Shown here: positions 36,992 to 45,439 of the stretch, piece by piece
Numbering within the stretch: position 1 is the stretch's first letter
Layout: each line of letters begins with the position of its first letter
Program-made: the position numbers and the translations under genes
The notes under the pieces: model-generated
The model's input: the letters and a program-made list of their open reading frames with translations, nothing else
Database searches by the model: none
What the model was told of the DNA's origin: nothing
Source of the DNA: Comamonas sp. KCTC 72670
GTDB lineage: Bacteria > Myxococcota > Myxococcia > Myxococcales > Myxococcaceae
Reading direction: 5' to 3'
NCBI GenBank assembly: GCA_014656495.1
Contig: BNCN01000008.1
Coordinates: 186,001-250,000, forward strand
Length of the DNA: 64,000 bases

Positions 36992-38659
36992 TCAGCGGCC
37001 CGTCTTGATGCCCAGGCCGCCACCCTGTCCGCTGGGCGCGGTGGGGCGCCGAGGGCCCTGCGGCCCCGTGCCAGCCTTCCCTCCGGCGCGCCGCAGCTCG
37101 AGCCGCAGCTCCTCATCCGAGGCGGACACCTCCCGCGTCACCGGCTCGTACCCGCTGAGGGCCAGCGTCACCGACACCGGGGCGGCGCCCGGCTCCAGCT
37201 CCAGCCGCAGCGGCGTCTCGCCACGCTCCTCGCCATTCACGCTCACCCGGGCGCCGGGGGGCTCGGTGATGACGGGCAGGGCCACGTGCCGCGCGGGCTC
37301 CGGGTCCAACCTCGGCGTCGGCTGGACGTCCGTGGGGACCTCGGGCTGATGCGGCACGGCCACCTCCACCGGCGGAGGCCGCACGGGCGTGGCGTCCGCG
37401 GGCGTGCGCAGGAAGATGATGCCGGCGCCCGCGATGACCAGGCCCACGCCCGCCGTCACCACGGGCAGCCAGGGGACGCGGCGGGTGGGCTCCGGCGGCG
37501 GACGTGCCAGCGGCGCGGTGCCTCGTGTCTTCTCGTGCACGGGCGGCGGCGCGGCCACGGCCTGCCGCGAGCGCGTCCCCGGCGAGACGCCGTGGGGCGA
37601 GACGCGCATGGCCCGCGACGCGGACGAGCGCCCCGCGGGGCCCAGCATCCCCGGCACGCCGCTGAGCGACGAGTTGGAGCGCGAGTCCAGGTCCGCGTCC
37701 TCGGCGAGCTGGTCCAGCTTCGCCGGGTCCGTCTCGTGGGCGATGCGGTCCGCGTACAGCTCACGCAGGTAGGCCGCCAGGTGCGCGCTGCTGGAGGGCA
37801 GGCGCAGGTTGAGCGCGTAGTCCTCCAGGGCCAGCCGGAAGGCGCCGCAGTCCGGGTAGCGCTGGTCCGGCGAGGGCGCCAGCGCCTTGAGCACCACCTC
37901 GTCCAGCCCGGGCGGCAGCCGCGGGTTGAGCTGCGAGGGCCGCGGCACCTGGCAGTCCTTCACCAGCCGAAGCGTCATCATGTCCGACTCGCCCTTGAAG
38001 AGGCGCTTGCCGGTGAGCAGCTCCCACATGACGACGCCCAGCGCGAACAAGTCGCTGCGCGCGTCGATGGACAGCCCGTTGGCCTGCTCCGGGGACATGT
38101 ACGGGTACTTGCCCTTGAGGACGCCGGTGGCCGTGTTCTGGCTGCTGGTGGCCGCCTTGGCCACGCCGAAGTCGATGACCTTCACCCCGCCGTCGAAGCC
38201 CACCAGGATGTTCTGCGGCGACACGTCCCGGTGCACCAGCCGCAGCGGCTTGCCCTGCGCGTCGCGCGCCTGATGCGCATAGTCGAGGCCCGCGGCGGCG
38301 TCCGCGATGATGCGCAGCACGAGTCCGACGGGCAGCGGCTTGCCCTGTGTGCGGGAGGTCTTGTCCAGGCGGCGGACGTCGTCGCCCTGGACGTACTCCA
38401 TCGCCAGGCAGTGGCGGCCCTCAATCTCCGTCAGGTCGAGGATGGTGATGAGGTTCGGGTGCGTCAGGCGCGCCACGAGCCCTGCCTCGTCCAGGAACAT
38501 GGAGAGGAACTCATCATCCTCTGCGAGGTGGGGAAGGATGAGCTTCAGGACGACAAGGCGCTCGAACCCCGTCCCGTGTTCCCGGGCCAGGAAGACCTGA
38601 CCCATTCCCCCAGAGGCAATCTTACGTAGTAGCTCGTACTTCCCGAATGGCACAGCCAT
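36992..38659 (-). CDS. Ser/Thr protein kinase with C-terminal PEGA domain
   Basis: A Hanks-type kinase of 555 residues, typical of myxobacteria. Kinase domain about residues 7-285: Gly loop ASGGMGQVF, Lys39 in VVLKLI, catalytic HRDVSPQN (Asp145) and DFG Asp163, then the YMSPEQ activation segment. A low-complexity stretch (about 320-395) leads to one transmembrane helix (about 396-417). A Pro-rich spacer and a PEGA domain follow (about 462-525; PPGARVSVNG, LSGYEPV), which would lie outside the membrane and may sense wall or matrix polysaccharide. The C-terminal tail is Gly/Pro/Arg-rich. Transcribed singly; terminators flank both sides. Confidence 0.93.
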   Translation of the reverse strand: MAVPFGKYELLRKIASGGMGQVFLAREHGTGFERLVVLKLILPHLAEDDEFLSMFLDEAGLVARLTHPNLITILDLTEIEGRHCLAMEYVQGDDVRRLDKTSRTQGKPLPVGLVLRIIADAAAGLDYAHQARDAQGKPLRLVHRDVSPQNILVGFDGGVKVIDFGVAKAATSSQNTATGVLKGKYPYMSPEQANGLSIDARSDLFALGVVMWELLTGKRLFKGESDMMTLRLVKDCQVPRPSQLNPRLPPGLDEVVLKALAPSPDQRYPDCGAFRLALEDYALNLRLPSSSAHLAAYLRELYADRIAHETDPAKLDQLAEDADLDSRSNSSLSGVPGMLGPAGRSSASRAMRVSPHGVSPGTRSRQAVAAPPPVHEKTRGTAPLARPPPEPTRRVPWLPVVTAGVGLVIAGAGIIFLRTPADATPVRPPPVEVAVPHQPEVPTDVQPTPRLDPEPARHVALPVITEPPGARVSVNGEERGETPLRLELEPGAAPVSVTLALSGYEPVTREVSASDEELRLELRRAGGKAGTGPQGPRRPTAPSGQGGGLGIKTGR

Positions 38660-38740
38660 GTGTGCCCGTGAGGATATCGCCCTTTCTTACCTCGTGGGAA
38701 TTGCTCAGTCGCGAATTACCCCCAAGGGAAGGAAGAGAGC

Positions 38741-38763
38741 AGGCGAGCGAACGCCGCTCGCCT
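38741..38763 (-). terminator. Terminator after the ABC transporter operon
   Basis: Perfect 9-bp arms AGGCGAGCG and CGCTCGCCT around a five-base loop, 19 bases after the permease stop. On the minus strand it runs into TCTCTTCCTTCCCTT. Confidence 0.65.
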
Positions 38764-38782
38764 ACCGGCTTTCCAGGGTGAA

Positions 38783-39544
38783 TCAGGCTTTCATTTTGTA
38801 GCCGGAGCGCAGCACCGCGTACGTGACGGCGGTGGCGACCACCGCGACGGCCAGGAGGATGCCGCCGCCGCCCAGGGGCGAGAAGATGCTGCGGCCGAGC
38901 ATGCCGTAGCGCAGCCCCTCCACCATGTAGACCATGGGGTTGAAGAGGCTGACGGTGCTCCACGGCGCCGGCAGCTCGCGCACCGAGTAGAAGACGCCGC
39001 CCAGGAAGGTGAGGGGCAGCATGACGAAGGTGGGGAAGAAGTTGATCTGCTCGAACTTCTCCGCCCACACGGCGGCGAGCATGCCCAGCACGCTGAAGAC
39101 GTAGGACGACATCACCAGGAAGTACGCGGCCACGCCCGCGTGCTCCAGGCTGAAGCCGGTGAAGACGGTGGCCACGGCCCACGTGAGCAGGCCCACCACG
39201 AGGCCGCGCACCATGGCGCCGCCGATGAAGCCCGCCATCAGCTCGCCGGGGCCCAGCGGCGCCACCAGCAGGTCCACCACGGTGCCCTGAATCTTGGTGA
39301 TGAACAGCGACGAGGAGCTGTTGAGGAAGGCGTTGTTGGCGATGCCGAGGAAGACGAGGCCCGGCACGATGAAGTGCAGGTACGGCAGCCCCTCCACCGT
39401 CTGGACGCGGCCAGAGATGGAGTAGCCGAAGACGATGAAATAGAGCGTGGTGCTGATGAGGGGCGACAGGACGGTTTGACCCGGCACGCGCATGAAGCGC
39501 CGGACCTCCTTCGCCAGAAGTGTCTTCATCCCGAGGACGTTCAT
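38783..39544 (-). CDS. ABC-2 type transporter permease
   Basis: Inner-membrane permease of 253 residues with six hydrophobic segments in the ABC-2 arrangement. The N-terminal amphipathic region (LLAKEVRRFMRVPGQ) and the re-entrant motif near FFPTFVMLPLTFLGGVFYS are characteristic of this family. It pairs with the ATPase gene immediately upstream, nine bases away, as a dedicated exporter. Related pairs export drugs, lipids or polysaccharide, or act in Nod/Yad-type systems. The substrate is unknown. Confidence 0.9.
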   Translation of the reverse strand: MNVLGMKTLLAKEVRRFMRVPGQTVLSPLISTTLYFIVFGYSISGRVQTVEGLPYLHFIVPGLVFLGIANNAFLNSSSSLFITKIQGTVVDLLVAPLGPGELMAGFIGGAMVRGLVVGLLTWAVATVFTGFSLEHAGVAAYFLVMSSYVFSVLGMLAAVWAEKFEQINFFPTFVMLPLTFLGGVFYSVRELPAPWSTVSLFNPMVYMVEGLRYGMLGRSIFSPLGGGGILLAVAVVATAVTYAVLRSGYKMKA

Positions 39545-39553
39545 GGATAGGGC

Positions 39554-40483
39554 TCAGGCGGCCTGCGGACGGCCGCGGAGGATTTCGATGAGCACGTCCT
39601 CCATGCGCGAGCGGCGCGTCTCCACGTCGGAGATGAGCTGCCCTTCGGCATAGAGGGCGCGGAGCAGTTCGCCGGACGGAGCGCAGCCATCGCGCTCCAC
39701 GTAGGTGAGGGTGCGGCCGTCCTCGGAGAGGCGCGCGGCGAAGCGCTTGCCGGCCTCCGACAGGCCCGGCTGCGGCTGCTCGAAGGTGATGACGACGCGG
39801 CGCTCGCCGAAGCGGCGCAGCAGGGTGTCCTTGTCCTCCACCATGAGGAGGCGGCCCTCGTTGATGATGCCCACGCGGTCGGCCAGCTCCTCGGCCTCTT
39901 CCAGGTAGTGCGTGGTGAGGACGATGGTGGTGCCCTCCGACGCGAGCTTGCGCACGTATGTCCACAGGTCGCGGCGCAGCTCCACGTCCACGCCGGCGGT
40001 GGGCTCGTCGAGGAAGACGAGGCGGGGCTTGTGCACCAGCGCCTTGGCGATGAGCAGGCGGCGCTTCATGCCGCCGGAGAGCGCGCGCGTGTACGCGTCC
40101 TTCTTCGCGTGCAGGTTGAGCGCGGTGAGCACCTCGTCGATGCGCGCTTCGTCCGCGGCGCGGCCGTAGAAGCCCAACTGGATGCGCAGGGACTCGGAGA
40201 CGGTGAAGAAGGGGTCGAAGTTGATTTCCTGCGGCACGAGCCCGATGTCGTAGCGAGGGCCCACCGGGTCCTGGTCCAGGTCCTTGCCGAAGACGCGGAT
40301 GCTGCCGGAGGTCTTCCTCACCAGGCCGCAGACGCTGCCAATCATCGTCGTCTTGCCAGCGCCGTTGGGGCCCAGCAGGGCGAAGATTTCACCGGGCCGG
40401 ATGGCGAGGTCCACAGTGTGAAGTGCCGTGAACTCTCCGTAGCTTTTGGAGAGTCCCTGGAGTTCGAGGGCGGGGGCGGACAT
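39554..40483 (-). CDS. ABC transporter ATP-binding protein (DrrA/CcmA type)
   Basis: A 309-residue ATPase partnering the ABC-2 permease. Walker [14 protein letters not shown]-loop VPQEI, signature ALSGGMKRRL, Walker B RLVFLDEPTAGVD and H-loop TTHYLEEAEELA are all intact. The C-terminal ~80 residues are the usual extension of the daunorubicin-resistance-like subfamily. The ATG follows AGGAGGCGGCGCC. It is the first gene of a two-gene operon, with a promoter probably in the 137-base gap to the phosphoesterase gene upstream. Confidence 0.92.
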   Translation of the reverse strand: MSAPALELQGLSKSYGEFTALHTVDLAIRPGEIFALLGPNGAGKTTMIGSVCGLVRKTSGSIRVFGKDLDQDPVGPRYDIGLVPQEINFDPFFTVSESLRIQLGFYGRAADEARIDEVLTALNLHAKKDAYTRALSGGMKRRLLIAKALVHKPRLVFLDEPTAGVDVELRRDLWTYVRKLASEGTTIVLTTHYLEEAEELADRVGIINEGRLLMVEDKDTLLRRFGERRVVITFEQPQPGLSEAGKRFAARLSEDGRTLTYVERDGCAPSGELLRALYAEGQLISDVETRRSRMEDVLIEILRGRPQAA

Positions 40484-40620
40484 GGCGCCGCCTCCTGTAA
40501 CACCTTCGGTTCCGCTTCGCTTGCCTTGTGTGCCCCGTTTGCGTGGGGCCGCGAGCCGCCGATGGGCGGGGCTGACCCACGCTTGGGGTGGAGGTGGCGC
40601 GTCGCGTTGTCCACCTGGAG

Positions 40621-41451
40621 TCACTTCTGCTCGGTGACTTCTTGGAGCGTCGTTCCCTGGACGCGGAAGACGGCGAACGCATCGGCGCCCTGGTCGAGGC
40701 TGGCGAGACACCGCACGCGTGACTGCTGGCCGTTGGAGTACTGGAGGGTGGTGGCGTAGCGCCGGTGCAGGTGGCCACAGAGGACGAGTTGGGGCTGGAG
40801 CGCGTCCACGAGCAGCCGCGCGTATTCGTTGCCGACGAGCTCGGGGTCCGCGCTGCGGCGCAGGCCCTCGAAGTGGACGGCCTCCTCGGGCGGGATGATG
40901 CCGGCGGGCCAGTCATGCAGCAGGAGCACGTCGACGTGCCCGAGCGCGAGGACTCGCTCGACGTCCTGCTCGTTGAAGAAGGTGAAGTCCTTGTTGGAGA
41001 CCTCGCCCAGCGACGCCAGCGTGGGGCGGGGTCTGGTGAAGGTGGCCTCGCGGTGGATGCCGGACAGGCCCGCCACGCGCAGGCCGTTCAGGTCCACCAG
41101 GCCGGTGCGGCCGAGGTAGTGGCAATGCGGTGCCAGCGTGGCGCCCTCGGGGTGCAGGTCGAGGTGGCCGTACGGCTCGTGGTTCCCTCCGATGAAGTAG
41201 AGGGGCCAGGGGAAGCGGCGCCGCCGCTGGTGATAGGCCGCGAAGTCGCCCAGGTGCCGGTACTTCATCGGCGCGGCCATGGTGGCCAGGTCGGCGTCGT
41301 CGCGGTGCGGCTCGAAGTCGCCCACCTGGAGCACGAAGTCGAGCGGCTTTCGGTTGCGCTCCTCCCAGGCGGTGAGGTGGCTCACCATCCGGTGCATGTG
41401 CCCGTGGACGTCGCCCACCCCGGCGAAGAAGAACGTCTGCGTCGAGGACAT
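40621..41451 (-). CDS. Metallophosphoesterase closely resembling RNA lariat debranching enzyme Dbr1
   Basis: A 276-residue calcineurin-like phosphoesterase. Metal-site residues are in order: Asp14 and His16 (GDVHGH), Asp45 (QVGDFEPHR), Asn90-His91 (FIGGNHEP), His179 (LLLHDWP), His227 and His229 (CGHLHRR). Beyond these it carries features I associate with Dbr1, the enzyme that opens 2'-5' branch points of spliced introns: DADLATMAAPMKYRHLGDF, then HYLGRTGLVDLNGLRVAGLSGI and HDWPAGI. Dbr1 has Cys at the first ligand position; here it is Asp, as in ordinary phosphoesterases. The C-terminal lariat-recognition domain of eukaryotic Dbr1 is absent. The start ATG follows GGAGCTCGCC. It lies 97 bases downstream of the MocR gene, same strand. 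The substrate may be a branched or 2'-5' linked nucleic acid. Confidence 0.78.
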   Translation of the reverse strand: MSSTQTFFFAGVGDVHGHMHRMVSHLTAWEERNRKPLDFVLQVGDFEPHRDDADLATMAAPMKYRHLGDFAAYHQRRRRFPWPLYFIGGNHEPYGHLDLHPEGATLAPHCHYLGRTGLVDLNGLRVAGLSGIHREATFTRPRPTLASLGEVSNKDFTFFNEQDVERVLALGHVDVLLLHDWPAGIIPPEEAVHFEGLRRSADPELVGNEYARLLVDALQPQLVLCGHLHRRYATTLQYSNGQQSRVRCLASLDQGADAFAVFRVQGTTLQEVTEQK

Positions 41452-41548
41452 GGCGAGCTCCGTTGTCGAGGTTGCATCGGGCCGGAGGTGCTGGCCCCGG
41501 CCGCGGGCGACGACGGGGGCGGTGCGTCGAGACTGACGGGCGTTGGCG

Positions 41549-42976
41549 TCAGAGGGCTCCCGCGAGTCGCGTGCGCAGGCGCTGGAGCCCCTCTTCGATG
41601 CGTTCCGCCGTGATTCCGCCGTAGCCCAGCACCCAGCCGTGCCGCGTGGGAGGCCCTGCGCAGTAGCGGGAGAGTTCCTCGATGCCGAATCCCTCCGCCC
41701 GCGCGCGCCGCGTGAGCACTTGCTCCAGCCTTGAGCCACCCCGTCTGAGCAGGACGCACAGGTGCAGGCCGGCGACCGAGGGCAGTTGTTCGAATGCGTC
41801 GCCGAAGTGGCGTGTGAGTCCCTCGGACAGCCGCGTGTGCCGTTGTTCGTACTCGCGGCGCGTCTTGCGCAGGTGCCGGGCCATCGCGCCCGAGTCGATG
41901 AAGCGAGCGAGGGCCATCTGCGCGGGAAGCTGGCTGTGCCCGTCCGTCACCTGCTTGGCCAACTGGAGCTCGCGTTGGAGCGAGGGCGGCGCGATGAGGA
42001 AGCCCAAGCGCAGCGAGGGGAGCAGCACCTTGGAGAACGAGCCGACGTAGAGCACGCGGCCCGAGCGGTCCAGGCTGTGGAGCGTCTCCAGCGGCCGGCC
42101 TCCGAAGCGGAACTCGCTGTCGTAATCGTCCTCGATGACCACCGCGTCGCGGCGCCGCGCCCAGTCGAGCAACGCCCGCCTGCGGGCAGGTGACATCACG
42201 ATGCCCAGGGGGAACTGATGCGAGGGCGTGACGTACACGAGCCGCGTGTCGTCCGGCAGCGCGTCCACAACGAGCCCCTCCCCGTCGACGGGCACCGGCA
42301 CCACGTGGGCCCCGAGTGACTGGAACAAGAGTCTCGCGGGGGGATAGCCGGGCTCCTCCACGGCGACGCGGTCTCCGGGCTCCAACAGCACCCGGCCCGC
42401 GAGGTCCAGCGCCTGCTGCGCCCCATGCGTGATGAGCACGTCCGTGGCTTCAGCGCGAACGCCTCGCGAGACGCCCACGTGCCGCGCCACCGACTCACGC
42501 AGTTCGGGGCGTCCCCGTGGATCCGCATAGGCCGAGGTCATCGTGGTGGCGCGCAACTGCCGCGCCATCAGCCGGCGCCAGGTCTCGAAGGGGAACAGCG
42601 TGACGTCCGGTGTTCCGACGCGGAAGTCGTACGGCGCCGGTGGTTCGGAGGGCGGCGGGACACGCAGCTCGCGCCAGACGGCACGGGGACGCAGCTTCAC
42701 GCCGGGCGACGTCTTCGCGCGGACACCTCGCTCCCGTGGCGCGTTCTGGATGAAGCTGCCCGCGCGGCCTCGGCTCACGAGCAGGCCCTCCGCTGTCAGC
42801 CACGCATAGGCCCCGCTCACCGTGTTGCGCGCGACGCCCAACCGCTGGGCGAGTTCGCGCGACGGTGGCACCTGCTCCCCATCGCGCAGCCGCCCATCGA
42901 GAATCCGCGCGCGCAGGCCCCGGTAGATCTGCCCCGCGACATCCCTGCGGTCCTGGAGGTCGACGTGAAGGTCCAT
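41549..42976 (-). CDS. MocR/PdxR-type GntR-aminotransferase regulator
   Basis: A 475-residue transcription factor: N-terminal GntR winged helix (about residues 8-75, with VPPSRELAQRLGVARNTVSGA) fused to a class I aminotransferase-like domain (about 110-470). The PLP lysine is in YVGSFSKVLLPSLRLGF, and IEDDYDSEF supplies the ring-contact Asp and Tyr. MocR proteins sense PLP or amino-acid derivatives and usually control the gene beside them. Here the divergent cupin gene is the obvious target, with direct repeats in the 104-base gap. The ATG follows GGGAGGCTCTTGCC; the longer frame upstream would cross that regulatory gap. Confidence 0.92.
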   Translation of the reverse strand: MDLHVDLQDRRDVAGQIYRGLRARILDGRLRDGEQVPPSRELAQRLGVARNTVSGAYAWLTAEGLLVSRGRAGSFIQNAPRERGVRAKTSPGVKLRPRAVWRELRVPPPSEPPAPYDFRVGTPDVTLFPFETWRRLMARQLRATTMTSAYADPRGRPELRESVARHVGVSRGVRAEATDVLITHGAQQALDLAGRVLLEPGDRVAVEEPGYPPARLLFQSLGAHVVPVPVDGEGLVVDALPDDTRLVYVTPSHQFPLGIVMSPARRRALLDWARRRDAVVIEDDYDSEFRFGGRPLETLHSLDRSGRVLYVGSFSKVLLPSLRLGFLIAPPSLQRELQLAKQVTDGHSQLPAQMALARFIDSGAMARHLRKTRREYEQRHTRLSEGLTRHFGDAFEQLPSVAGLHLCVLLRRGGSRLEQVLTRRARAEGFGIEELSRYCAGPPTRHGWVLGYGGITAERIEEGLQRLRTRLAGAL

Positions 42977-42996
42977 GGCAAGAGCCTCCCTTGGTT

Positions 42997-43030
42997 TGGC
43001 CCAGTGAGATTCGTCGATTATGGACCCGTG
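42997..43030. promoter_or_regulatory. Direct repeats in the MocR-cupin gap, candidate MocR operator
   Basis: TGGCCCAGTG and TGGACCCGTG match at eight of ten positions with starts 24 bases apart. MocR regulators such as GabR and PdxR bind spaced direct repeats between divergent genes, so this is a reasonable operator candidate. It also contains the AT-richer part of the gap. Confidence 0.4.
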
Positions 43031-43080
43031 GGCGGGCCAGGAAAGCCACACCCTGACGACACTTCTTCTCTGGAGCCGTC

Positions 43081-43545
43081 ATGCACACCGCGCCACTGTC
43101 CACGTTCGCAGCTCACCCGGTCGATTCCGAGCGCATGCCCTGGATTCCCATGGCCTCGCCGGGTCTCTCCTTCAAGCCGCTGCGCTTCTTCCGGGATGGC
43201 GCCGGTTGGATCTACCTCTTCCGGTTGGAGCCGGGCACCGTCATCCCCCGGCACCGCCACACGGGCGAGACGCACGGCTTCAATCTCTCCGGCACGCGCG
43301 AGTTGCTCGATACGGGCGAGGTGATTGGCCCCGGTGGCTACGTCTACGAGCCGCCCGGCAATATCGACAGCTGGCGGGTGACGGGAGCCGAGCCCGTGGT
43401 CCTGCTCATCAACACACGGGGCGCCATCGAGTACCTCGCGGAGGATGGCGAGGTCATCAAGCGCGTCACGCCCGAGGACCGGCTCCAGACGTACCGCCGG
43501 TGGTGCGAGCAGAATGGCGCACCATTCCTGGCCACCCTCGAGTGA
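43081..43545 (+). CDS. Cupin protein, ChrR / dihydroxyacetophenone dioxygenase-like
   Basis: A 154-residue single-cupin protein. The metal motif is PGTVIPRHRHTGETHGF (two His, one Glu/His), followed by the second cupin motif GPGGYVYEPPGNIDSW. Arrangement and spacing resemble 2,4'-dihydroxyacetophenone dioxygenase-type and ChrR-like cupins. It could be a small mononuclear-metal dioxygenase of an aromatic or keto substrate. Divergent from, and probably controlled by, the MocR regulator. Confidence 0.75.
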   Translation: MHTAPLSTFAAHPVDSERMPWIPMASPGLSFKPLRFFRDGAGWIYLFRLEPGTVIPRHRHTGETHGFNLSGTRELLDTGEVIGPGGYVYEPPGNIDSWRVTGAEPVVLLINTRGAIEYLAEDGEVIKRVTPEDRLQTYRRWCEQNGAPFLATLE

Positions 43546-43567
43546 GCCCAGCGGCTATGTTGTCGCG

Positions 43568-43891
43568 GTGAAGACCCCGCATCTCAAGTCCGTGCTCGGA
43601 GCCCTGACCGTGGCGGGGGTGGTCATTCCCTACGCGGCCTTCCTGCCCTTCGTCGTCGAGCATGGGCTCGATGTGCCGCTGCTCGTCGAACAGGCCGCGG
43701 CCAATCGCATCAGCGCGTTCGCATGGCTGGACGTCGTGGTGTCCGCGGTGGCGCTGCTGGTGGCCGCGTACTCGGGCCGCTTCATCCCGTGGAAGCGGGC
43801 CCTCTTCGTCACTGCGCTCACCTTGTGCGCGGGCGTTTCGGCGGGGCTGCCGCTGTTCCTGTACTTCGCGCTGGATGCGCCCAGGCGGTGA
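43568..43891 (+). CDS. DUF2834 membrane protein
   Basis: A 107-residue protein with three hydrophobic segments. The motif IPYAAFLPFVVEHGLD, then ANRISAFAWLDVVVSAVALL and finally GLPLFLYF, is the pattern I know from DUF2834, an inner-membrane family of unknown role. The start is a GTG giving VKTPHLKSV, 22 bases after the cupin stop; no strong ribosome-binding site is seen, so cotranscription and coupling with the cupin gene are likely. Confidence 0.75.
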   Translation: MKTPHLKSVLGALTVAGVVIPYAAFLPFVVEHGLDVPLLVEQAAANRISAFAWLDVVVSAVALLVAAYSGRFIPWKRALFVTALTLCAGVSAGLPLFLYFALDAPRR

Positions 43892-44208
43892 CGGGGCTCA
43901 CGAAGGCGCGGCAGCAGAAGAAGATGGACGCCCTCAAGGAACGGGCGGGAAGCAAGCCAGAGGACGACACCAACACCCGGCTGTGGAAGCTGCTTGGCAT
44001 GGAGCAGCCGGAGCAGGCCGCCTCGACGGAGCAGGCCGGAACGGCCGCCGCGCTTCGCTGGAGGGGCCTGGGCATCCTCCGGCCGGAAGCTGGGCGGGGC
44101 CCGATGCGTCCGAGGCTCGTGGACCTCACGCTTCGACTGACCAGGGAGTCAGTCGCCGTCCGCGAGCCGCCTTCAATGGACGCTCCGTCGAAGGTTCGCG
44201 CACTGTAG
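43888..44208 (+). CDS. Small hypothetical protein, overlaps DUF2834 gene
   Basis: A possible 106-residue protein whose GTG start overlaps the stop of the DUF2834 gene (GTGA). The N-terminal 40 residues are charged and helical (LTKARQQKKMDALKERAG); the rest is Ala/Glu then Arg/Leu-rich with no recognisable motif. Translational coupling supports it, but it may also be a decaying remnant. Function unknown. Confidence 0.4.
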   Translation: MTGLTKARQQKKMDALKERAGSKPEDDTNTRLWKLLGMEQPEQAASTEQAGTAAALRWRGLGILRPEAGRGPMRPRLVDLTLRLTRESVAVREPPSMDAPSKVRAL

Positions 44209-44283
44209 TTCAGTGGGGTTGAGCGACAGCGTGGTCGTATTGGGCAAATCAGCCCACGGTGCTAGGACTACCCAACTTGGGTG

Positions 44284-44967
44284 ATGGACAGCTCGAGTCG
44301 CATCATGCTTTCGCCGCGCACCATGCCAAGGCTGAAAGCCAACCCTGCTCAGGCCCGCGTTCGCGCAGCCTGGGTTGCACTCCTCGTCACGGCCTGTGCC
44401 GAAACGCCGCTACCGCGCACGGCCAACGCCGTTCGAAAGTGGGTCGGCCCGCCCGTGAATGTGGCTGGGAGCGGCCAGTTCCGAACGGTTATCTTCTACG
44501 GGCCTTGGCAGTGCAGCCGCCAGCTCATGGACTACTGCGCCAATAAGTGCTCAGGGAGTGGCCACGCGCTCCAGGGCTGCATGTGGCTCGCGGATGTGAA
44601 GATGGACTTTCAGGGCACCGTCATGCGGGCCGGAAGCCGCTTCGGGATGACCCACTGTTGTTGCAACTACGGCAAGCTCAGCCCCGACCAGACCGCCGCA
44701 GCGCGAAGCCGCTGGAGCAGCGCGCGCCCTGGGTTCCGGGAAGCGTGGGCCAACCGCTTTGGCGCATGGCCCACGGAGCCCAACGGACGACTCTACGAGG
44801 GGCATCACGTTCGGGACCTTTGGCACGGCGGTAACCCCACCGACTGGGACAACATCATCCCGTTCCCGAAGGACCTGCATACGGACCTCTTCGAACTCTA
44901 TAACGAGTGCTACGCCAACGACCCGCCTTGGACGCAAGTGGGCGTGGATTACCCCTACGGAGAGTAG
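44284..44967 (+). CDS. Lipoprotein nuclease toxin with GHH (His-Me finger) domain
   Basis: A 227-residue protein. N-terminal basic region, hydrophobic stretch and lipobox (WVALLVTAC, Cys at about 38) mark a lipoprotein. The middle is Cys-rich (THCCCNYG, CANKC, QGC). The C-terminal ~60 residues carry EGHHVRDLWHGGNPTDWDN, then Asn-Ile-Ile-Pro and PKDLHTDLF: the HH...N...H layout of GHH/HNH nucleases common in polymorphic toxins. Codons are less G/C-biased than in neighbouring genes, a sign of transfer. The immunity gene starts four bases downstream. Lipoprotein toxins of this genus (SitA) are passed between cells by outer-membrane exchange, so this may be a SitA-type toxin; that is inference. 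The exact start is uncertain (GTG three bases earlier, ATGs later). Confidence 0.72.
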   Translation: MDSSSRIMLSPRTMPRLKANPAQARVRAAWVALLVTACAETPLPRTANAVRKWVGPPVNVAGSGQFRTVIFYGPWQCSRQLMDYCANKCSGSGHALQGCMWLADVKMDFQGTVMRAGSRFGMTHCCCNYGKLSPDQTAAARSRWSSARPGFREAWANRFGAWPTEPNGRLYEGHHVRDLWHGGNPTDWDNIIPFPKDLHTDLFELYNECYANDPPWTQVGVDYPYGE

Positions 44968-44971
44968 CCCG

Positions 44972-45439
44972 ATGCAAATGCCCGCCTTGCTCGAAGAGGT
45001 GTCCCGCCTTCACCATGCGCGGCCCCCTGCCACGCCAGCGCAAATCGAAGCGTTCGAGCAAAGCGTTGGCTGGCGCCTGGACCCAGACCTCCGCGCCTTC
45101 TACCTGCACTGCGATGGGGCGGACCTCTTCGGGACTGAAGACCCCGCGTTTTCCTTCTTCCCGCTCGCGGAGATTCGCCGCGCCCGAGTGACCATGAGGA
45201 AGAAGGACACGGACAAGGCCGGGCCCGCGTGTTGGTACGCCCTCTGCGACGTGCGTGACAGCAACTACATCCTGCTCGACGTGAGCCACCAGTTGGACGG
45301 CCGCTACCCGATTCGTGACGGCTACAACGAAGCGTTTCCGGACCCGGATTACTGCCGCCAAGTTGCGCGCTCCTTCTCGGATTTTCTGGCTGGCGCGCTG
45401 CGCTCCAATGGGCGTTGGTTCTGGCTGCCGGAGCAGTAA
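44972..45439 (+). CDS. SUKH (SMI1/KNR4) family immunity protein
   Basis: A 155-residue acidic cytoplasmic protein with the SMI1/KNR4 pattern: PPATPAQIEAFEQSVGWRLD, then LRAFYLHCDGAD and FSFFPLAEIRRAR, then the Trp/Tyr-rich end. SUKH proteins bind and block nuclease toxins. It follows the toxin stop by four bases, with GGAGAG upstream of the ATG, so both are made from one message and the carrier is protected. A second ATG lies six bases further in. No SitB-like accessory gene is seen beside them. Confidence 0.83.
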   Translation: MQMPALLEEVSRLHHARPPATPAQIEAFEQSVGWRLDPDLRAFYLHCDGADLFGTEDPAFSFFPLAEIRRARVTMRKKDTDKAGPACWYALCDVRDSNYILLDVSHQLDGRYPIRDGYNEAFPDPDYCRQVARSFSDFLAGALRSNGRWFWLPEQ

